Source of the DNA: Streptomyces sp. HUAS MG91
Lineage (GTDB): Bacteria; Actinomycetota; Actinomycetes; Streptomycetales; Streptomycetaceae
DNA: 64,000 nucleotides
Assembly (NCBI RefSeq): GCF_040529335.1
Contig: NZ_CP159534.1
Location: 7,936,001 to 8,000,000 of the forward strand
Reading direction: 5' to 3'
Positions 40,159 through 49,046 of the stretch are shown here, piece by piece. Position numbers and translations under genes: made by a program. A model generated the notes under the pieces. That model had not been told where the DNA came from and did not search any database. It saw nothing but the letters and a program-made list of their open reading frames with translations. Positions within the stretch are counted from its first letter, which is position 1; each line of letters begins with the position of its first letter.

Positions 40159-42183
40159 ATGCACGTCACCCACGCCAGAGTGAGCAACTTCCGCGCCTTG
40201 CGCGACGCGGAGGTCCAGGTCGATGCGTCAACGACGCTGATCGTGGGCCGGAACAACAGCGGCAAAACATCATTCGTAAATCTGTTCGAGAAGTTTTTCA
40301 GCGCAAGCGACGACGTCAAGTTCGTCCTCGAGGACTTCACCACAAGCCGGATCGCCGACTTGGAGCACGCCCGCAGACAGTTCACCGAGGCAGTGCAGTT
40401 GGACGCTGACGGCGACGAAGAAGCCGCTGTCGCTCTGCGGAGCAAAGCGCTCGAGCTGGTGCCGGCCATTCATCTAGCGATCACGATCGACTACGACGAG
40501 GAAGACGACCTCGCTCCCATCAGCTCTGCGATCCTCGATCTCGATGAGACCTGCCACAGCGTCCGAATTGTGGCCGAACTTGCTGCCACCGACCCGGTGA
40601 ACCTCCTGGCGGACTTCAGCGAAGCTGCTTACCGTGCAGGCAGCCAGTTCAACAGCCACAAGTGGCTGCGCAGGAAGTTCAACGAATACTTCACGGCGAC
40701 GTACCGCGCGGTGAGCCCCGTGGATGACTCGGTCAGTCGCGAACTCAAGCCGAGCGCCGCGCGATCGATGCTGGCAGTCCGATTTATCTACGCGCAGAAC
40801 AAGTTCGACGACACTCCCGCGGACAAAACCCGAACCCTGTCGAAGACTTTCGAGGCCTACTACCGAGCTTCAAGCAGTGACGACAAACGAGGGCAAAACG
40901 TCGACCAGATCGAGGAAGCGCTTGCCTTGGCGTCGAAGCAATTGGATGCCAACTACGACGAGCTCTTCGAACCATTCCTGAACGACCTGAATCACTTCGG
41001 CCTGGAGCTGATGTCTCCACTGCACTCACCTCGGATCGTCGCGCTGATCGAGGGTGCCGCCGTCTTGCGTGGGAGTACCCGGATCCAGTACCCCTCCGGA
41101 GACGCCCAGTATCCCCTGCCTGAAGGGCACAATGGCCTCGGCTACAGCAAACTCATCTTTACGATCTTGCAGATCCGTGGCTTCATCGAGAGCTGCAGCC
41201 AGGCCAGCCCGCAGCCCGCGCTGCAGGTCCTGTTCATCGAGGAGCCAGAGGCGCACCTGCATCCCCAGATGCAGGAGACGTTCATCAAGAACATCGAGGA
41301 GTACATCAAGAACAAGACCGACCGGAACGTGCAGGTCGTCATCACCACGCACTCTTCCCACATGGTCGCCAGAAGCGGATTTTCGAAGATCCGCTACTTT
41401 GACGCGACTGAACGTCACGTGACTATCAAGGATCTGTCCACCTTCCAAGCCAACGTGAAGAAGACGCGTGACGGCAGAGAGACACTCCGGTTCCTGGAGC
41501 AGTACATGGAATTGCACCGTTGCGACATGTTCTTTGCAGACAAGATCATCCTCGTCGAGGGGACCGCGGAACGTCTTCTGTTGCCTAGGATGATCGGTCG
41601 CTGTGCCGCGCGTCTGCAGCACCAATACGTCTCGGTCATTGAAGTGGGTGACGCCTACGCGATTCGCTTCCGCAGCCTGCTGGAATTCCTCAATGTCAAG
41701 ACTCTCATCATCACAGACATCGACTCCGTCGACCCTTCCCAAAAGAAGCGACCCAGCTGTCATCCCGCCACCCTGGGTGCAGGGACATCCAACTCCACGT
41801 TGAAGAAATGGCTCCCGGGTAAGGATGCCATCACCGATCTGCTCGCCACGCCAACCCAAGACAAGATGAGTAAGAAGGTCCGAGTCGCCTACCAGGTACC
41901 CGAGGAGCCGAACGGGACTTTTGGCCGTAGCTTCGAGGATGCCTTCATCATCGCCAACGCCTCCGTGCTGGCCGATAACCTCTCCGGACTTGCTCTGAAG
42001 GGACACTTCGAGCGGACCGTGGGTGAGCGGCCGAGTGGTGCATCCATCGAGTCGAAGGCCTACCAGATCGCAGAGAATTTGCGTGACCATAAGACTGACT
42101 TCGCCTTCGACGCCATGCTCCTGGACGGTTGGAAGGTTCCCCTTTATATCGACGAGGGCCTGCAGTGGCTGACGCTTCCGTGA
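40159..42183 (+). CDS. gajA: Gabija protein GajA: OLD-family ATPase with TOPRIM nuclease
   Basis: A 674-residue protein. The ABC-type ATPase has Walker A GRNNSGKT at 30-37 and Walker B with Glu-Glu-Pro-Glu-Ala-His near 361-366. The TOPRIM domain has Glu467-Gly in Val-Glu-Gly-Thr-Ala-Glu and Asp520-Ile-Asp522, the metal-binding residues. This is a class 2 OLD nuclease, and a UvrD-like helicase directly follows, which defines Gabija. GajA is known to be a nucleotide-regulated DNA nicking enzyme acting against phage. Length is a little above typical GajA proteins. Codon use is less G/C-biased than in neighbouring modules, suggesting separate acquisition. Confidence 0.9.
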   Translation: MHVTHARVSNFRALRDAEVQVDASTTLIVGRNNSGKTSFVNLFEKFFSASDDVKFVLEDFTTSRIADLEHARRQFTEAVQLDADGDEEAAVALRSKALELVPAIHLAITIDYDEEDDLAPISSAILDLDETCHSVRIVAELAATDPVNLLADFSEAAYRAGSQFNSHKWLRRKFNEYFTATYRAVSPVDDSVSRELKPSAARSMLAVRFIYAQNKFDDTPADKTRTLSKTFEAYYRASSSDDKRGQNVDQIEEALALASKQLDANYDELFEPFLNDLNHFGLELMSPLHSPRIVALIEGAAVLRGSTRIQYPSGDAQYPLPEGHNGLGYSKLIFTILQIRGFIESCSQASPQPALQVLFIEEPEAHLHPQMQETFIKNIEEYIKNKTDRNVQVVITTHSSHMVARSGFSKIRYFDATERHVTIKDLSTFQANVKKTRDGRETLRFLEQYMELHRCDMFFADKIILVEGTAERLLLPRMIGRCAARLQHQYVSVIEVGDAYAIRFRSLLEFLNVKTLIITDIDSVDPSQKKRPSCHPATLGAGTSNSTLKKWLPGKDAITDLLATPTQDKMSKKVRVAYQVPEEPNGTFGRSFEDAFIIANASVLADNLSGLALKGHFERTVGERPSGASIESKAYQIAENLRDHKTDFAFDAMLLDGWKVPLYIDEGLQWLTLP

Positions 42184-43811
42184 AGACGACGGTAGACAAG
42201 GTCATCGAAGAACTGGAAGCCCGGCGTAGCTTTCTGGTGGAGGCTGGTGCCGGTGCGGGCAAGACGACAACTCTGGTAGAGGCGCTGGAACACAGCCTCC
42301 AGAGCCAGGGTAAGGAATTGAAAAGAACAGGCCGCCGGATTGCTTGTATCACTTTCACTAACGTCGCTAAGCGGAAGATCACCGAACGGATCCACGACAA
42401 CCCTCTCGTGACTGTTGCAACCATCCACGAGTTTCTCTGGGAGATCATCAAGGGCTTCGAGGCCGCGCTGTGGCGGGAGATCATTGAGTACAACGAGTCT
42501 CTGCGGACGCCCGAGGATCTCAGTGAACTCAGCAGCCCGCTGCCGCCGGTCCAGTACGTCGACCGGCGGCGGCGTCTGGCACGCGGGGAGATATCCCACG
42601 ACGAGGTCATCGATCTGGCGTTGCGTATGGTGACCCGACATCCCAAACTCACGCGTCTTATCGCTGATTGCTACCCGGTGGTTTTCGTCGATGAGTATCA
42701 GGACACCTCTCCCAAGACGATCCGTCTGCTGCTCGACTACCTAGCTGGGGCAGGACGTCAGTCCTGTGTCGTCGGGCTGTTCGGTGATTCGATGCAGAAG
42801 ATCTATGCCTCTGGGCAGGGCGCAATCGCCCATCCCAAACTGACCTCAATCACCAAGCATGAGAACTACCGTTGCTCTCCTCCTGTCGTCGCGGTTCTCA
42901 ACAAGGTCCGTCCAGCGCTGCAGCAAGTCGCGGTCGGCAAGCACACACATGGGGAAGTGCACCTCTTCCTCAATTCGGCCCTTCCTTCCGGCCAGGCGCG
43001 TTTGAATGCGGCTCGCCAGCACCTCGCTGAACTGGGCTGGTCCGACGACACCACTAGCTACCTGATGCTCACCCACCGAGGGATCGCGGGCGCCCTGTCC
43101 TATGACACTCTGCTGCAGCATTACCAGATCCTGGGCTCCCGGGGCCGCGACAAGCTCCTGGACAACGACGAGCCCTACATCGAATACTTCAGCCGAGTCG
43201 AAGCTCTGTGTCGCGCCTTTCGCGCGCTCGACTATGCGGCGCTCACAACCCTTTTGGTAGCCGGTAGGACCGCTATCACAAGTCACCGCGATAAACAGCG
43301 GATCGCGGCTGACATCAGACAGCTGATTGCTGTGCGGGAGTCGGGAACAATCGGCGAGGTTCTTGACCACATGGCGCAGCAACACCTCCTGTCCGTGCCC
43401 CGGAAGCTCAGCGATCTGGAACGCCGTCGAAACGTAAAGATCCTCGAAGGTTACGAAGCGAAACTGGCCGAATTCTCGAACACGCTTCGGGAGATCCCCT
43501 ATGAGGAAGTCATCCGCTTCGTCGAGTACCGCGAGCAGCGCACTCCGTTTCACACCCAGCACGGAGTAAAAGGTGATGAGTTCGACAACGTCATAGTCAT
43601 CATCGATGATGCGTCGTGGACTCAGTACAACATGGGAAAGATGCTCACAGGTCAGGATCTGGAAAAACGTCTGGAGCGATCGCGTAACCTCTTCTATGTA
43701 TCGTGCTCCAGAGCTCGTCGTGGCCTCGCAGTCGTCTTCCTCACTGATATTCCTCACGACGCCCTACCCACAGCACACGACTGGTTCTCCTCAGGTACCG
43801 TCCACCTCTGA
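42165..43811 (+). CDS. gajB: Gabija protein GajB: UvrD-like helicase
   Basis: About 548 residues from GTG 42165, chosen because GAGGG lies six bases upstream; GTG 42180, overlapping the gajA stop, is an alternative. Superfamily-1 motifs are present: Walker A GAGAGKTT at 28-35, motif II Val-Asp-Glu-Tyr-Gln-Asp near 175-180, motif III Gly-Asp-Ser-Met-Gln-Lys, motif V His-Gly-Val-Lys-Gly-Asp-Glu-Phe and motif VI Tyr-Val-Ser-Cys-Ser-Arg near 511. Only one helicase insertion region of modest size is present, as usual in GajB. It partners GajA in a tetramer-based antiphage complex. Confidence 0.9.
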   Translation: MADASVKTTVDKVIEELEARRSFLVEAGAGAGKTTTLVEALEHSLQSQGKELKRTGRRIACITFTNVAKRKITERIHDNPLVTVATIHEFLWEIIKGFEAALWREIIEYNESLRTPEDLSELSSPLPPVQYVDRRRRLARGEISHDEVIDLALRMVTRHPKLTRLIADCYPVVFVDEYQDTSPKTIRLLLDYLAGAGRQSCVVGLFGDSMQKIYASGQGAIAHPKLTSITKHENYRCSPPVVAVLNKVRPALQQVAVGKHTHGEVHLFLNSALPSGQARLNAARQHLAELGWSDDTTSYLMLTHRGIAGALSYDTLLQHYQILGSRGRDKLLDNDEPYIEYFSRVEALCRAFRALDYAALTTLLVAGRTAITSHRDKQRIAADIRQLIAVRESGTIGEVLDHMAQQHLLSVPRKLSDLERRRNVKILEGYEAKLAEFSNTLREIPYEEVIRFVEYREQRTPFHTQHGVKGDEFDNVIVIIDDASWTQYNMGKMLTGQDLEKRLERSRNLFYVSCSRARRGLAVVFLTDIPHDALPTAHDWFSSGTVHL

Positions 43812-43991
43812 ACCAATGACGTTGGAGATCTCATCCTCAGCTGTCCACGTTGAGGCCCTGTGCCAATCCAGGACTGCTGCGCTTTCTCTTTCGAGACCTG
43901 CCCAGCGGGCGGAACCGTCTTGCTTCACTCGCGACTCCTGGCAAGGGGCCTCGAGCGGGACCATCGAAGCCGTCAGCTCCACTTGGTGGCG

Positions 43992-44340
43992 GAGATGTTG
44001 ACCGCCTGCTGAAGATGCTGCGCGCACACAATCCGGACTTCGTTCTCCTGGACGGCACGCTCGCCTTCGGATCTGCGCGCGACAGGGCGTCCCTGTCCTC
44101 GCCGACATGGCCTACATCGGTGCCGGCGACTGGGGCACCACCGCAATGCGCCGCCCACCAGGCGGCGAACTCACACCCACCGAGCAGACCGGAAACCGGG
44201 CCCTGTCCGCAGCACGGGCACCCGTCGAACGAGGCATGGCGCGACTGAAGTCCTGGCAGATCTTCCGCAGATCCCGCATCAGCCCCTACCGCATGAGCGT
44301 CATCGCCAGAGCCGTCCTCACCCTGGAGAGGCAACGCTGA
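43992..44340 (+). pseudogene. Decayed IS5-family (DDE) transposase fragment
   Basis: Two pieces of one transposase are still visible in different frames. The first (about 43992-44060) reads Asp-Arg-Leu-Leu-Lys-Met-Leu-Arg, then Phe-Val-Leu-Leu-Asp-Gly-Thr-Leu-Ala, the region of the first catalytic Asp. The second (about 44070-44340) reads Gln-Gly-Val-Pro-Val-Leu-Ala-Asp-Met-Ala-Tyr, then Glu-Arg-Gly-Met-Ala-Arg-Leu-Lys-Ser-Trp and ends Leu-Glu-Arg-Gln-Arg. The middle, with the second Asp region, is deleted. I saw no terminal inverted repeats. Confidence 0.75.
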
Positions 44341-44642
44341 AAACGTTCATTGCCACGATGCCTGATGAGGCGCCGGAGGCACGCGTCGGGGGCGAGGCCA
44401 AGGCGGCTGTCCTGGCCCAGCTTCCATCCTCCTCTCGCTCTTCGAGGGGCGGCTGTGTCAAGCGGCACCGACCCTGGCTCTACGAATACCTGCGCCAGGA
44501 TCGGGCGACAGTATTCGCGCTCTGTGTCGGCACAGCCGTCCACTTTGCCAATTGTGCGGCTGGTACGCCCTCTTGCTCCCGCTACTTGCCCCCTGCACTC
44601 TTTGAAACGGGTACTTCGCGATCCGTGACCGGGGGAGGACGG

Positions 44643-45812
44643 ATGACAGGGCATCTCGGCGATCACTTACGGACACCGCCGCCTGTATGGGACGTACTGC
44701 AAGACAAGATCCTCGTGCACACACGGACCAGCGACGGAGTCCGTGCCGACCTGGCACGGATGGGGAAGACGCACGACGGGCTCACCTTGTGTGCAAAGGA
44801 CGCCATCCAGATCGCCAGATCGTTCAACGCCCACAGTGCTGGTGAGCCGCTGCAACTTGTCGACCCTGAAGCGTACGAGGAATACGCCACGATCGAGGAG
44901 CCCTTCAGGCCTGACCACATCTGCGAGCCCGGCCAGCTGTCATTCCTCGACGACGAGGACGCCGGCAAGATACAGGGCCTCCTTGACGCCCAACTCCGCA
45001 GCGGCGCCGCGGCGGCGCTCACGCCCACTCGCTACATCAAGGCCGGCAAGCGTGACATCGTCGCGGCCGTTGTGGACGTCGCCGGTGAGCTGGACGTCGA
45101 ACGGACCATTCTCGCTGTGCCACTTGATCACGGATGGCTGCGCAGCGACGAGGACATCGACTGGCTCATAGAAGAACTCAGCCAGCTGCCCCACATCAAA
45201 GCGATCACCCTGGGCGCCATCTACAACCCGCTCCAACTCAAAGGAACAGCCACCGCCTTGCGCAAACTGATCCGTGGCCTCGAGCGCGTTGCCCTCATCC
45301 GGACCGACCTCGCCGGCCTGGACGCTTATGCACATGGTGCTCTCTTCGCCTCCATCGGCATGCAGACCCCGCTCCGCCGCATTCGCACCCCTGGTGCCAC
45401 GCCGTCCAAGAATCGGGAGCGCCGGGCCGTCACTACGACAGTGCTGCACCCGCAGCTCCTCCGCTACTTCAACGCCGACACTCTGCACGACCTCTACGGC
45501 GACACCGAACCACCTGCGTGCGAATGCGCCGAATGCCAAGGCGAATCCCTGACGCGTTCTCAGCATGAAAATCGTGCTCACCAAGAAGCAGCCAACCGGC
45601 ACAACATCGCCACCTGGCTGCCCTGGGCCCAGGAACTCCAGCGTGCGGCACCAGGACAGGCCCGATACGCCGCCTGGCAGGAACTCTGCTGGAACGCCGT
45701 CGAAGCGCACCGGACACTCCGTGAAAAACTTTCAGCACCCGGAGAGTTGGAAGTACCCCGCTGGCTCAGCGAGTGGATTCAGGAACCCGGTCAGAACCTG
45801 CCAGCTCACTGA
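44643..45812 (+). CDS. Unrecognised protein with a CxCxxC motif, next to Gabija
   Basis: A 389-residue protein from ATG 44643 with GGGAGGACGG upstream. The middle (about 115-265) has alternating strands and helices like a barrel (Ile-Leu-Ala-Val-Pro-Leu-Asp-His, then Ala-Leu-Ile-Arg-Thr-Asp-Leu-Ala-Gly-Leu-Asp). Cys293-x-Cys295-x2-Cys298, followed by His residues at about 306 and 311, recalls the zinc site of tRNA-guanine transglycosylases and DpdA, but I cannot establish that relationship. An IS scar separates it from gajB. No function is proposed with confidence. Confidence 0.6.
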   Translation: MTGHLGDHLRTPPPVWDVLQDKILVHTRTSDGVRADLARMGKTHDGLTLCAKDAIQIARSFNAHSAGEPLQLVDPEAYEEYATIEEPFRPDHICEPGQLSFLDDEDAGKIQGLLDAQLRSGAAAALTPTRYIKAGKRDIVAAVVDVAGELDVERTILAVPLDHGWLRSDEDIDWLIEELSQLPHIKAITLGAIYNPLQLKGTATALRKLIRGLERVALIRTDLAGLDAYAHGALFASIGMQTPLRRIRTPGATPSKNRERRAVTTTVLHPQLLRYFNADTLHDLYGDTEPPACECAECQGESLTRSQHENRAHQEAANRHNIATWLPWAQELQRAAPGQARYAAWQELCWNAVEAHRTLREKLSAPGELEVPRWLSEWIQEPGQNLPAH

Positions 45813-46419
45813 ACACCTGTTCCGCCAGCAGCCAGCCCGCCGCCGTATGCCGCGGTTGCGGAAGCCCACGAGGCGCCACCAATAGATCCGGCGCCTCGCC
45901 GGCCTGACCCTGGACCACGCCGATGCCGTACACCGCTGCCTCCATCACCAGCAGCTCCGCACCCTCAACGGGCCCGTCCAGCCACACCGACGTAGCTGAG
46001 TAGGCCCCGAACCGGCCTGCCCGCCGCAAACTGTCCATCGTCGGCCGCGGCGACCGCACCACCGCTGCGTCCACCCGCAGGGGCCGAACCGCATGACGCA
46101 CCAGCATCCCGCCCTGCCTCCGCACCGCCCCGGCCGGACAATGCCCCAACAGCTTTCGCTCTTGCGACGACAATGACGACGCCGACACCGGTAACCCGGC
46201 CGGCAACTGCATCAAGGCATCCAGCACCGGCATGTCCAACAGAGGCGCCACACCTTCACGCTGACGACGGTCAATTTCCGCTGTGTTCAACCGGACAACC
46301 AGGGCCACCCGCACTCCACGTACCCAGGCTTCGACTACTGAGGAACCCGCCGGGAGTGCGCCACGAGCTGCCACCTCACACACCCGACGAGCAGCACCAA
46401 GATCTAACTTCGACGACAT
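45766..46419 (-). CDS. Hypothetical protein
   Basis: A 217-residue protein from ATG 46419. Its 3' end overlaps the convergent CxCxxC gene by 47 bases. Residues about 25-50 are a hydrophobic segment ending Arg-Val-Ala-Leu-Val-Val-Arg-Leu, and a Leu-Leu-Asp-Met-Pro-Val-Leu-Asp-Ala-Leu region follows. No family is recognised, and the start is uncertain because there is no good ribosome site. It could be a remnant. Confidence 0.4.
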   Translation of the reverse strand: MSSKLDLGAARRVCEVAARGALPAGSSVVEAWVRGVRVALVVRLNTAEIDRRQREGVAPLLDMPVLDALMQLPAGLPVSASSLSSQERKLLGHCPAGAVRRQGGMLVRHAVRPLRVDAAVVRSPRPTMDSLRRAGRFGAYSATSVWLDGPVEGAELLVMEAAVYGIGVVQGQAGEAPDLLVAPRGLPQPRHTAAGWLLAEQVFSELAGSDRVPESTR

Positions 46420-47137
46420 CACAGGCCCCCAAGAACGACAGCACTGGGCACGCAACCACACGCCCGCCCACCCACAAAGCAGAAACAGTGAACCAGCCAC
46501 ACCCGCAACGAAAATCGGGCAGGACCGATGTCCCTCCTGAAGGCGATCAAACGGTGGCACACGCCATCCACTTCGACCAGCCGACACTGCCCCGGAGATC
46601 GCGTTCGCGGGATGTACTTCGACCTCAATCACCATGAGAGGTCATGACTGGTGGTAGGGCCGCGCGGTGTGGACCGGCCTCCTGAGGCTTGGTCGTGATC
46701 GCCGCCCGATTGGGAGCGAACCGCGCGAGCCGACCGCGTTGCTATACACGATCTGCGTCCTGTACCTCCGCAGTGATTTGTGGGAACCGCGCAACTGGCT
46801 CCTCAAGTCAGCATCGTTCCCCGGGGGAGGCGGCTTCGCGGCGATTGGGTCACTGCCCCCTGAGCGTGAGGGTGCGGCTCTGGCTGCAGAAGCAGGAGCT
46901 CAGGAGGCCTGGTCGGGATGTAGCTCTCACCCAACTTGAATCTGACGAGGCGTCACGAAAGTCAGCATTGGGTCAGCATCAGTCCGACTAAAGCTGGCTA
47001 CAGCTGACGAAACTTGCGACTCGCGGGTGCGGGCCCAAGCGTCCAGAGAAGCGTTTGCGATCGCGTTGAAAGGAGGTCTGGAGAGCCGACTTCGCTACTC
47101 GCCAGACCTCGCGTCGATCATGTTGACGACAGGCCGC
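46420..47137. other. Non-coding region at the right edge of the accessory segment
   Basis: About 720 bases between the last accessory gene and the pirin gene. It holds short, overlapping frames without convincing start signals and no tRNA-like sequence that I can see. It is the likely place of the junction between the mobile DNA and the chromosome. Confidence 0.35.
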
Positions 47138-48103
47138 TCAATGCACTCGACCCCGGGGTTTAAGCGGCACAGGCGGCAGCTCAGGCGCATCCAACCGCCC
47201 TCCGTCATACCCCTTCACATCCCCAAATCGCGACCCACTCATCCAGTCCTCGCGCGCCTGAGTGATATCGTCCTGCGTTCTGCCGATGAAGTTCCACCAC
47301 ATCACCAGCTCCTCCTCGAACGGCTCGCCGCCGAGCAGCATCAGGCCCGCGTCCGACTCGGCCCGCAGAGGGAGTTCGGTGCGGCCGCAGCCGAGGTAGA
47401 GCATCGAGCCGGGGAGGAGCGGGACGCCGTCGACGTGGGTTTCGCCCGACATCGACAGGACGGCGTACTCGAAGTCCGGCTCCAGGGGGATGCGGACGTC
47501 GGCGCCGTCGGAGAGGGACAGGTCCGCGCCGACGAGCGGGGTGTACGTCGTGCCGGGGGAGACCGAGCCGTCGAGGGAGCCCAGCACGACGGTCGCGGTG
47601 AGGCCGGGGGCCGTCGCCGTCGGGAGGGCCGCGTGGTGCTCGAAGCGCGGGTCCGTGTGGCGGTGGGCGTCGGGGAGGGCGACCCACAGCTGGGCGCCGT
47701 GGAGGAAGCGGGCGTGGGAGGCCGGTGACTCCTCCGAGTGGGAGATCGCGCGGCCCGACGTCATCAGCCCCAGCTCGCGGGGCCGGATCGTCTGCAGGCT
47801 GCCGGTCGAGTCGCGGTGCAGGACCTCGCCCTCGTGCAGCCACGAGACCGTCTGCAGGCCCATGTGCGGGTGCGGCGGCACCTGCATGCCGGGTTCGTCG
47901 GCGATGTCGTCCGGCCCGTAGTGATCGACGAATGCCCAGGCCCCGACCATCCGGCGGCCCAGGTTCGGGAGCAGCCGGCGTACCTCGGTGGACTCGCCCA
48001 GCCGGACGCGCCGCGGACTGAGGAGTTCGCGGACCGGCTCCGCCACGACGAAGCCGCGGCCGCCGCACACCGAGGGAACCGCCGCGCGATCAAGATTGCT
48101 CAT
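47138..48103 (-). CDS. Pirin-family protein
   Basis: A 321-residue protein. The bicupin metal site is complete: Pro-His-Pro-His-Met-Gly near residues 77-83, then Ile-Ser-His-Ser-Glu near 119-123, together with the Trp-Leu-His-Glu-Gly and Arg-Asp-Ser-Thr-Gly motifs of pirins. The C-terminal domain (about 170-290) is the second cupin. ATG 48103 is used; the open frame runs on upstream into repeated, Pro/Arg-rich sequence that is not coding. Pirins can act as quercetinases or redox-linked regulators; the activity here is not determined. Confidence 0.85.
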   Translation of the reverse strand: MSNLDRAAVPSVCGGRGFVVAEPVRELLSPRRVRLGESTEVRRLLPNLGRRMVGAWAFVDHYGPDDIADEPGMQVPPHPHMGLQTVSWLHEGEVLHRDSTGSLQTIRPRELGLMTSGRAISHSEESPASHARFLHGAQLWVALPDAHRHTDPRFEHHAALPTATAPGLTATVVLGSLDGSVSPGTTYTPLVGADLSLSDGADVRIPLEPDFEYAVLSMSGETHVDGVPLLPGSMLYLGCGRTELPLRAESDAGLMLLGGEPFEEELVMWWNFIGRTQDDITQAREDWMSGSRFGDVKGYDGGRLDAPELPPVPLKPRGRVH

Positions 48104-48326
48104 GCCGCACAACCTAGCCCCGCGGCCGGGCCCCGTCAGTCGAGCGGCGGGAAATCGCCCACCCGGAGTCCCACCCGGAGTCCCACCCGGAGCCCCATCC
48201 GCAGCCCCGTCCGAAGCCCCACCCGGACCATCCAGCGCCCCACCCGGCCCCCTCGTCCCGGACGCCCGCCGCCCGTACGGGTCAGCCCAGCGCGCCGAGT
48301 CCCGCCCGGGCCACTGGAATGGTCGA

Positions 48327-49046
48327 GTGCCCTTCGTGATCGCAGTGCCGGCGGCGACCGCGGTGTCGGACGCGCCGCCGGACGACTGTCTCGCCCGCAA
48401 CGACTGGATCTGCGGCGAGTACCTCAGCACGCGCCGCCACATCCTCGTGGACGCCGTGCTCCAGCATCTGCAGATCACCGTCGTGGCCGTCGCGATCGCG
48501 CTGGTCATCGCCGTGCCGCTGGCCGTCGTCGCCCGGCGCTGGGGATGGGCCGCCGGGCCCGTGCTGGCCCTGACGACCGTGCTGTACACCATCCCGTCAC
48601 TGGCGATGTTCTCGCTGCTGCTGCCCGCCTACGGGCTGTCCGCGACGCTCGTCGTCGCCGGGCTCGTGCTGTACTCCCTGACTCTGCTCGTGCGGAACAT
48701 CCTCGCCGGGCTCCGCGCCGTCCCCGAGGAGACCCGGCAGGCGGCCCGGGGCATGGGCTACGGCCCCGTACGGCTGCTGCTCACCGTCGAGCTGCCGCTC
48801 GCGCTGCCCGCCGCCCTGGCCGGTCTGCGCATCGCGACCGTGTCGGCCGTGTCCCTGGTGACCGTCGGCGCCATCGTCGGGTACGGCGGGCTCGGGAATC
48901 TCATCTACTCCGGGATGAACACGTACTTCAAGGCGCAGGTGCTGACCGCGTCCGTGCTGTGCGTCGTCATCGCGATCGTCGCCGACCTGCTGCTGCTCTG
49001 GCTCGGACGGCTGCTCACCCCCTGGACGAGGGCGGGATCCGCGTGA
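48327..49046 (+). CDS. Osmoprotectant ABC transporter permease 1
   Basis: About 239 residues from GTG 48327; GTGs at 48336 and 48345 are alternatives, and no single ribosome site decides. Six hydrophobic segments and the Gly-Met-Gly-Tyr-Gly-Pro-Val-Arg coupling motif (EAA-type loop) near residues 135-145 identify a BPD_transp_1 permease of the OpuB/ProW group. It overlaps the second permease gene by four bases. The extra N-terminal segment (Cys-Leu-Ala-Arg-Asn-Asp-Trp) is typical of Streptomyces members. Confidence 0.85.
   Translation: MPFVIAVPAATAVSDAPPDDCLARNDWICGEYLSTRRHILVDAVLQHLQITVVAVAIALVIAVPLAVVARRWGWAAGPVLALTTVLYTIPSLAMFSLLLPAYGLSATLVVAGLVLYSLTLLVRNILAGLRAVPEETRQAARGMGYGPVRLLLTVELPLALPAALAGLRIATVSAVSLVTVGAIVGYGGLGNLIYSGMNTYFKAQVLTASVLCVVIAIVADLLLLWLGRLLTPWTRAGSA

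Noticed and set aside
40159..43811. Alternative reading of the OLD/UvrD pair as a DNA repair or recombination unit
   Set aside because: TOPRIM-containing OLD protein directly coupled to a UvrD-like helicase is the defining arrangement of Gabija, and both carry the expected motifs.
46667..46991. Two short overlapping frames right of the accessory segment
   Set aside because: Their sequences have no fold-like pattern and no convincing start signals, so I treat the area as non-coding.
48104..48592. The pirin frame continues upstream for 160 codons
   Set aside because: This extension covers repeated Pro/Arg-rich sequence (CCCACCCGGAG-type repeats near 48160-48240) and lies over the upstream region of the permease operon; the ATG at 48103 begins the conserved domain.
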